Positions 62,345 to 64,000 of a stretch of DNA of 64,000 nucleotides are shown piece after piece. Source of the DNA: Paenibacillus herberti (GTDB lineage Bacteria; Bacillota; Bacilli; Paenibacillales; Paenibacillaceae); the NCBI RefSeq assembly GCF_002233675.1, contig NZ_NMUQ01000001.1, positions 2,414,376 through 2,478,375 of the forward strand. Direction: 5' to 3'. The position numbers and the translations under genes are program-made. The notes under the pieces are model-generated. The model was not told where the DNA came from, made no database searches, and saw only the letters and a list, made by a program, of their open reading frames with translations. Each line of letters starts with the position of its first letter. Positions within the stretch are counted from its first letter, which is position 1.

Positions 62345-62385
62345 AATCGGAAGATTGCCATCTCGGCAACTTCCGACTTCTTACA
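62345..62385 (+). terminator. Terminator of the holin-like gene
   Basis: TCGGAAG with inner TGCC pairs with GGCA and TTCCGA (62347-62376), followed by CTTCTTAC; T-rich but short. Confidence 0.6.
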
Positions 62386-62508
62386 TAGATTGTCATCATT
62401 TGTTCATTCCTTTTGGCAGCCTGTCCATTCCAGCAAGCCGTCGAATTGGGTATGATGAAGACAACAATCTTGTAAATTCTGAAACCCCTATCCGAAAGGA
62501 GCTCCAAT

Positions 62509-62904
62509 ATGATTCGTTCTTTATCGCGGCGCCTGCCGCTTTTCACTTTGGCTGCGCTTATTCTGCTGGTTACCGCTGCATGCGGAGGAGGAGCAGCTCC
62601 AGTATCCGATGGTCCGACTGCTGCTGTTGAGACTACTGCGGAGCCAACTCAAGAAGTTGTTATCAAAGCAACGAACTACGAGTTCGACCAGAAAACGTAC
62701 ACAGTCAAAAAAAGCGATGCTCTGAACATTAAGCTTGAAAGCGACGGTATCCATGGTATCCGTATCAATAACACATCGGTTCAAATGAAACCTGGTGAAG
62801 AAAAGGTATATTCCTTCAGCCTAGCCGGCGAATATCAAATTGAGTGCAGCATTCCTTGCGGCTCTGGCCATGAGCGAATGAAAGCCGTGCTCAAAGTCGT
62901 CTGA
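62509..62904 (+). CDS. Secreted lipoprotein with a CuA-like cupredoxin domain
   Basis: 131 residues; aaaggagctccaat precedes the ATG. A lipoprotein signal ends in LLVTAAC (lipid-attached Cys near residue 25), followed by an Ala/Thr linker and a cupredoxin fold: EVVIKATNYEFDQKTYTVK, SDGIHGIRINN and the metal site ECSIPCGSGHERM. The spacing C-x3-C-x3-H-x2-M plus the earlier His matches the CuA ligand set of cytochrome oxidase subunit II, although the usual Glu between the cysteines is Pro here. It may carry electrons or copper outside the membrane. It is monocistronic with its own terminator. Confidence 0.85.
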   Translation: MIRSLSRRLPLFTLAALILLVTAACGGGAAPVSDGPTAAVETTAEPTQEVVIKATNYEFDQKTYTVKKSDALNIKLESDGIHGIRINNTSVQMKPGEEKVYSFSLAGEYQIECSIPCGSGHERMKAVLKVV

Positions 62905-62914
62905 TTAAACGAAA

Positions 62915-62966
62915 AGCAGCCTTCCGAATACCGTGTTTTACAACGGTATTCGGAAGGCTGTTTTAA
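62915..62966. terminator. Bidirectional terminator
   Basis: CAGCCTTCCGAATACCG (62917-62933) and CGGTATTCGGAAGGCTG (62944-62960) pair perfectly; TTTTA follows on the plus side and GCTTTTCGTTTAAT on the minus side. Confidence 0.9.
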
Positions 62967-62982
62967 TGTCGTTTAGGTGGGA

Positions 62983-64000
62983 TCAGCTCTGCTCAATGAG
63001 TTCGATCCACTCGTTGTATTCCGTCTGAAGCTTGGAGTATTCCGTCCGAAGCTTGTCGAACTCCGTTTTCAACTGCTCGTAGGAAGTGCTGATCCGCTCA
63101 TTGTCATGCTGCAGCTGATCTATATCCTGTCGACTGCCGGAACGCTCCTCCTCCAGCTGACGAAGCGCATCTTCCATTCGCTCCACAGCCGTGTCTGAAG
63201 CGGCGGCCTCTTGCAAGGCGAGCTGCAGCTGACGCTTCAACTCTTCCTCGTTCTCGGCACGGTCGCTCTCCAGACGGGACAGCCGTTCCACCTGTGTACC
63301 GCGCTCGGCGGCAAGCTGTTCCAGTCGTTCACGCTCGCGGCTCAATGTCTCCTTGCGTTGCTGCCAATCGCGTTCCGCCTGCTCGCGAGCCGCTTCTGCC
63401 AGACCAATCGTCTCCGAGGCACGCCGCTCAAGCTGCTCAAGCCTTGTCGTTGCATCGGCCAACTGCCCTCGGAGTTCATGCGAATCTTGTTCATGATTGG
63501 CTTTGTTTGTTTTCAGCAGTTCTGCGGATTCGCGAAGCTGCTCCTCAAGCTCAGCAGCCCGCCGGCGGGACAGCTCAAGCTCTTCCTGCGAGCCGCGCAG
63601 CATGCGTTGAGACTCTTCTAACAGACGGCCGCGCGCTTCCTCTTGCTCCATAACGAACAGTAAATGTTCTTCCGCCTCCGCAATTCGCTTAGCCCAGTCC
63701 TCTCGAGCTTCAGCCAGAGCTTTGCGAGCCGAATCCGTTCCCCCTTTAAGCTCAGAACGCTCTTCTTCCCACAATGACGCCAGACGTTGCTTCTCTGCCT
63801 CTGCATCCGCCTCGATACCTGCGGTCTGCGAGTTCCACTGCTGCTCACGTTCACGCAGCTGACGTTCTGCCTGCTCTGCACGATCCAGTGCATCCATCGC
63901 TTCTGCCTGTAACTCCTCTACCCGCTTCGCAGTCGCTGCCTGCTGTTGCCCAGCATTCCCGCGCAGCTGCTCCAGCTCCGCTGCATGAGCAGCCGCAAGC
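62983..64000 (-). CDS. Long coiled-coil protein, N-terminal part beyond the window
   Basis: The frame is open from 63999 to the stop at 62983 (338 codons visible); an internal ATG at 63897 has no ribosome site and the frame is coding upstream of it, so the gene continues outside the window. Nearly all visible residues form heptads rich in Glu, Gln, Arg, Ala and Leu (LRRELEEE-like, QLREREQQWNS, EYNEWIELIEQS at the end). No globular domain is visible here. It could be the coiled-coil part of an SMC-like, KinB-like or structural protein; the class cannot be decided from this part. Confidence 0.75.
   Translation of the reverse strand, partial: LAAAHAAELEQLRGNAGQQQAATAKRVEELQAEAMDALDRAEQAERQLREREQQWNSQTAGIEADAEAEKQRLASLWEEERSELKGGTDSARKALAEAREDWAKRIAEAEEHLLFVMEQEEARGRLLEESQRMLRGSQEELELSRRRAAELEEQLRESAELLKTNKANHEQDSHELRGQLADATTRLEQLERRASETIGLAEAAREQAERDWQQRKETLSRERERLEQLAAERGTQVERLSRLESDRAENEEELKRQLQLALQEAAASDTAVERMEDALRQLEEERSGSRQDIDQLQHDNERISTSYEQLKTEFDKLRTEYSKLQTEYNEWIELIEQS

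Overview
The window looks like a piece of the chromosome of an endospore-forming Bacillota of the Paenibacillus type. The evidence is the set of spore-coat families (CotH, CotS, a CotSA-like glycosyltransferase, CotF-like proteins, Spo0E), an S-layer-anchored nucleotidase with SLH domains, EcsAB, DUF3055, DUF2500 and MutS2, strong AGGAGG-type ribosome sites, TTG and GTG starts, and moderate GC. No rRNA, tRNA, CRISPR array, intact prophage or origin was seen.

Layout. 0-2.7 kb is a decayed accessory patch: an acetyltransferase tail cut by an internally deleted IS30-family element, a HAD-phosphatase fragment, and a frameshifted YjcZ-like/beta-domain gene. 2.7-15 kb holds a family-4 glycosyltransferase, a TspO-like membrane protein, phosphatidylserine decarboxylase, two MocR-type regulators (one with Arg in place of the cofactor Lys), an FMN split-barrel protein, and a tandem 5'-nucleotidase with SLH domains behind a probable Pho box. 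15-24 kb is almost entirely one 2818-residue cyclic beta-1,2-glucan synthase-like gene. 24-31 kb has an AraC regulator, an aminotransferase, and a probable operon SDR dehydrogenase - DEAD-box helicase - EcsA - EcsB. 31-35.5 kb has an orphan CheX, a broken small gene, an HRDC-domain protein with a possible attenuator, DUF3055 and DUF445 proteins.

35.7-47 kb is the most distinctive part. A 1192-residue protein carries about 66 uninterrupted ten-residue repeats, then a coiled coil of 28-residue repeats and a C-terminal domain ending WIAVG. Next to it are an HPr-kinase-like paralogue, a frameshifted acetyltransferase and a four-gene operon (UDP-sugar dehydrogenase, epimerase, CotSA-like glycosyltransferase, CotS-like kinase) that probably makes and attaches a spore-surface glycan. 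The repeat protein is a plausible spore-surface fibre, but that is inference.

46.9-51.1 kb is a compact five-gene operon with overlapping ends: PduO-type adenosyltransferase, RluA pseudouridine synthase, ArsC/Spx-like protein, aminotransferase, 5'-3' exonuclease. 51-57.7 kb has a Spo0E-like protein, an Lrp regulator with an aminotransferase (the YugG/YugH arrangement), two CotF-like proteins, a triple-repeat protein divergent from cotH, and an MFS transporter. 57.9-64 kb contains two very small membrane-protein genes (57 and 24 residues), a DUF350/zinc-ribbon operon, MutS2, a holin-like membrane protein, a CuA-type lipoprotein, and a coiled-coil gene running off the window end.
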